Source of the DNA: Pipra filicauda
Taxonomy: Eukaryota; Chordata; Aves; Passeriformes; Pipridae
Assembly: GCF_003945595.2 (NCBI RefSeq)
Contig: NW_024103718.1
Location: 1,550,001 to 1,614,000, forward strand
Direction of reading: 5' to 3'
Length of the DNA stretch: 64,000 nt
Positions 63,601 through 64,000 of the stretch are shown in pieces. The position numbers and the translations under genes were made by a program. Under the pieces are notes generated by a model that was not told the DNA's origin, searched no databases, and was given only the letters and a program-made list of their open reading frames with translations. The first letter of the stretch is position 1; every line of letters begins with the position of its first letter.

Positions 63601-64000
63601 GTGAAAAGGAGTTACATGAAAAAATAAAACTACAGAAGAAATATTTTCTACATAATTTCTGTTACTATATCAGTTGAAGATGAATTGCTAAAAATCTTAG
63701 AAAACATTGCACTTCTTGATCTAAGTGGAACATACAAACCTTGTAACTGGACAAATGAGAATGTTTACCATGCAAACTTGTATACCTGAATCTAGACTCA
63801 TGTTTCTGGTCAATGGGGAGAAATAGGGATTCTATTATTCTCAGCTTCAAGATATTTATAATAGATAAGATAAACTATGTTTTATTAGTTGCCATTGCTT
63901 TCTCTTAATTAGAAAGGGAAGTCTAAAGAAAGTAGGCCAAATATAGACCATTTAAACTAGGAAAGGTAAATCTTGGTCTAAGTAAGCAGGGTGTACCTTT
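57601..64000. other. Gene-poor right flank, nothing recognised
   Basis: AT-rich sequence with T- and A-runs (for example 58784-58796 and 60497-60508). No CR1 ends, long open frames or splice-flanked exons were supported. The short minus-strand frames at 60029, 62470 and 63665 have no motif. Confidence 0.5.

Noticed and set aside
1..64000. CRISPR array, operon, phage or other prokaryotic system
   Set aside because: No spaced direct repeats, no dense co-directional genes and no ribosome binding sites. Split genes and CR1 elements show vertebrate nuclear DNA.

Overview
This is a vertebrate nuclear window, most likely from a bird. It is AT-rich, intron-rich and almost devoid of genes. It carries several 5'-truncated CR1 LINE fragments whose ends have the avian form (TCATAGAATC or TCACAGAATC followed by GGTTGGAAG). 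It also carries an RTE-clade LINE that looks like AviRTE, a family published from only some bird lineages (parrots, hummingbirds, hornbills, suboscines, trogons, mesites, tinamous) and from filarial nematodes. A non-avian sauropsid is not strictly excluded. There are no bacterial-type features.

Left end (1-15.4 kb): one clear gene, METTL21E, on the + strand. It has four coding exons (723-792, 11257-11414, 13770-13887, 14765-15180) that join in phase into a 253-residue class I (seven-beta-strand) lysine methyltransferase of the METTL21 family. The reading frame is intact, whereas the human orthologue (METTL21EP) is a pseudogene. Intron 1 is 10.5 kb and holds a short CR1 fragment at about 2.5 kb.

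Middle and right (15.4-64 kb): a gene-poor stretch. The best non-repeat signals are two + strand exon-like segments, 18676-18787 (with an ATG) and 30732-30801, which are phase-compatible with each other, and a possible terminal exon at 57331. None could be assigned to a known protein, so they are low-confidence candidates. Several isolated open stretches look codon-like (minus strand near 36.1-36.4, 49.0-49.3 and 57.4-57.6 kb) and may be exons, gene relics or chance.

Mobile DNA: the most striking object is the RTE/AviRTE-like copy at about 43746-45282. Its endonuclease half lies on the minus strand and its reverse-transcriptase half on the plus strand, back to back. This is the signature of a twin-primed 5' inversion. 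Both halves are still open reading frames, and the element stops inside the RT domain at what may be a short direct repeat. A second LINE remnant, a decayed 1.4 kb CR1 ORF2 at 53.85-55.27 kb, contains a repeated RT motif. The rest is simple repeats, small local duplications and sequence in which I recognise nothing.
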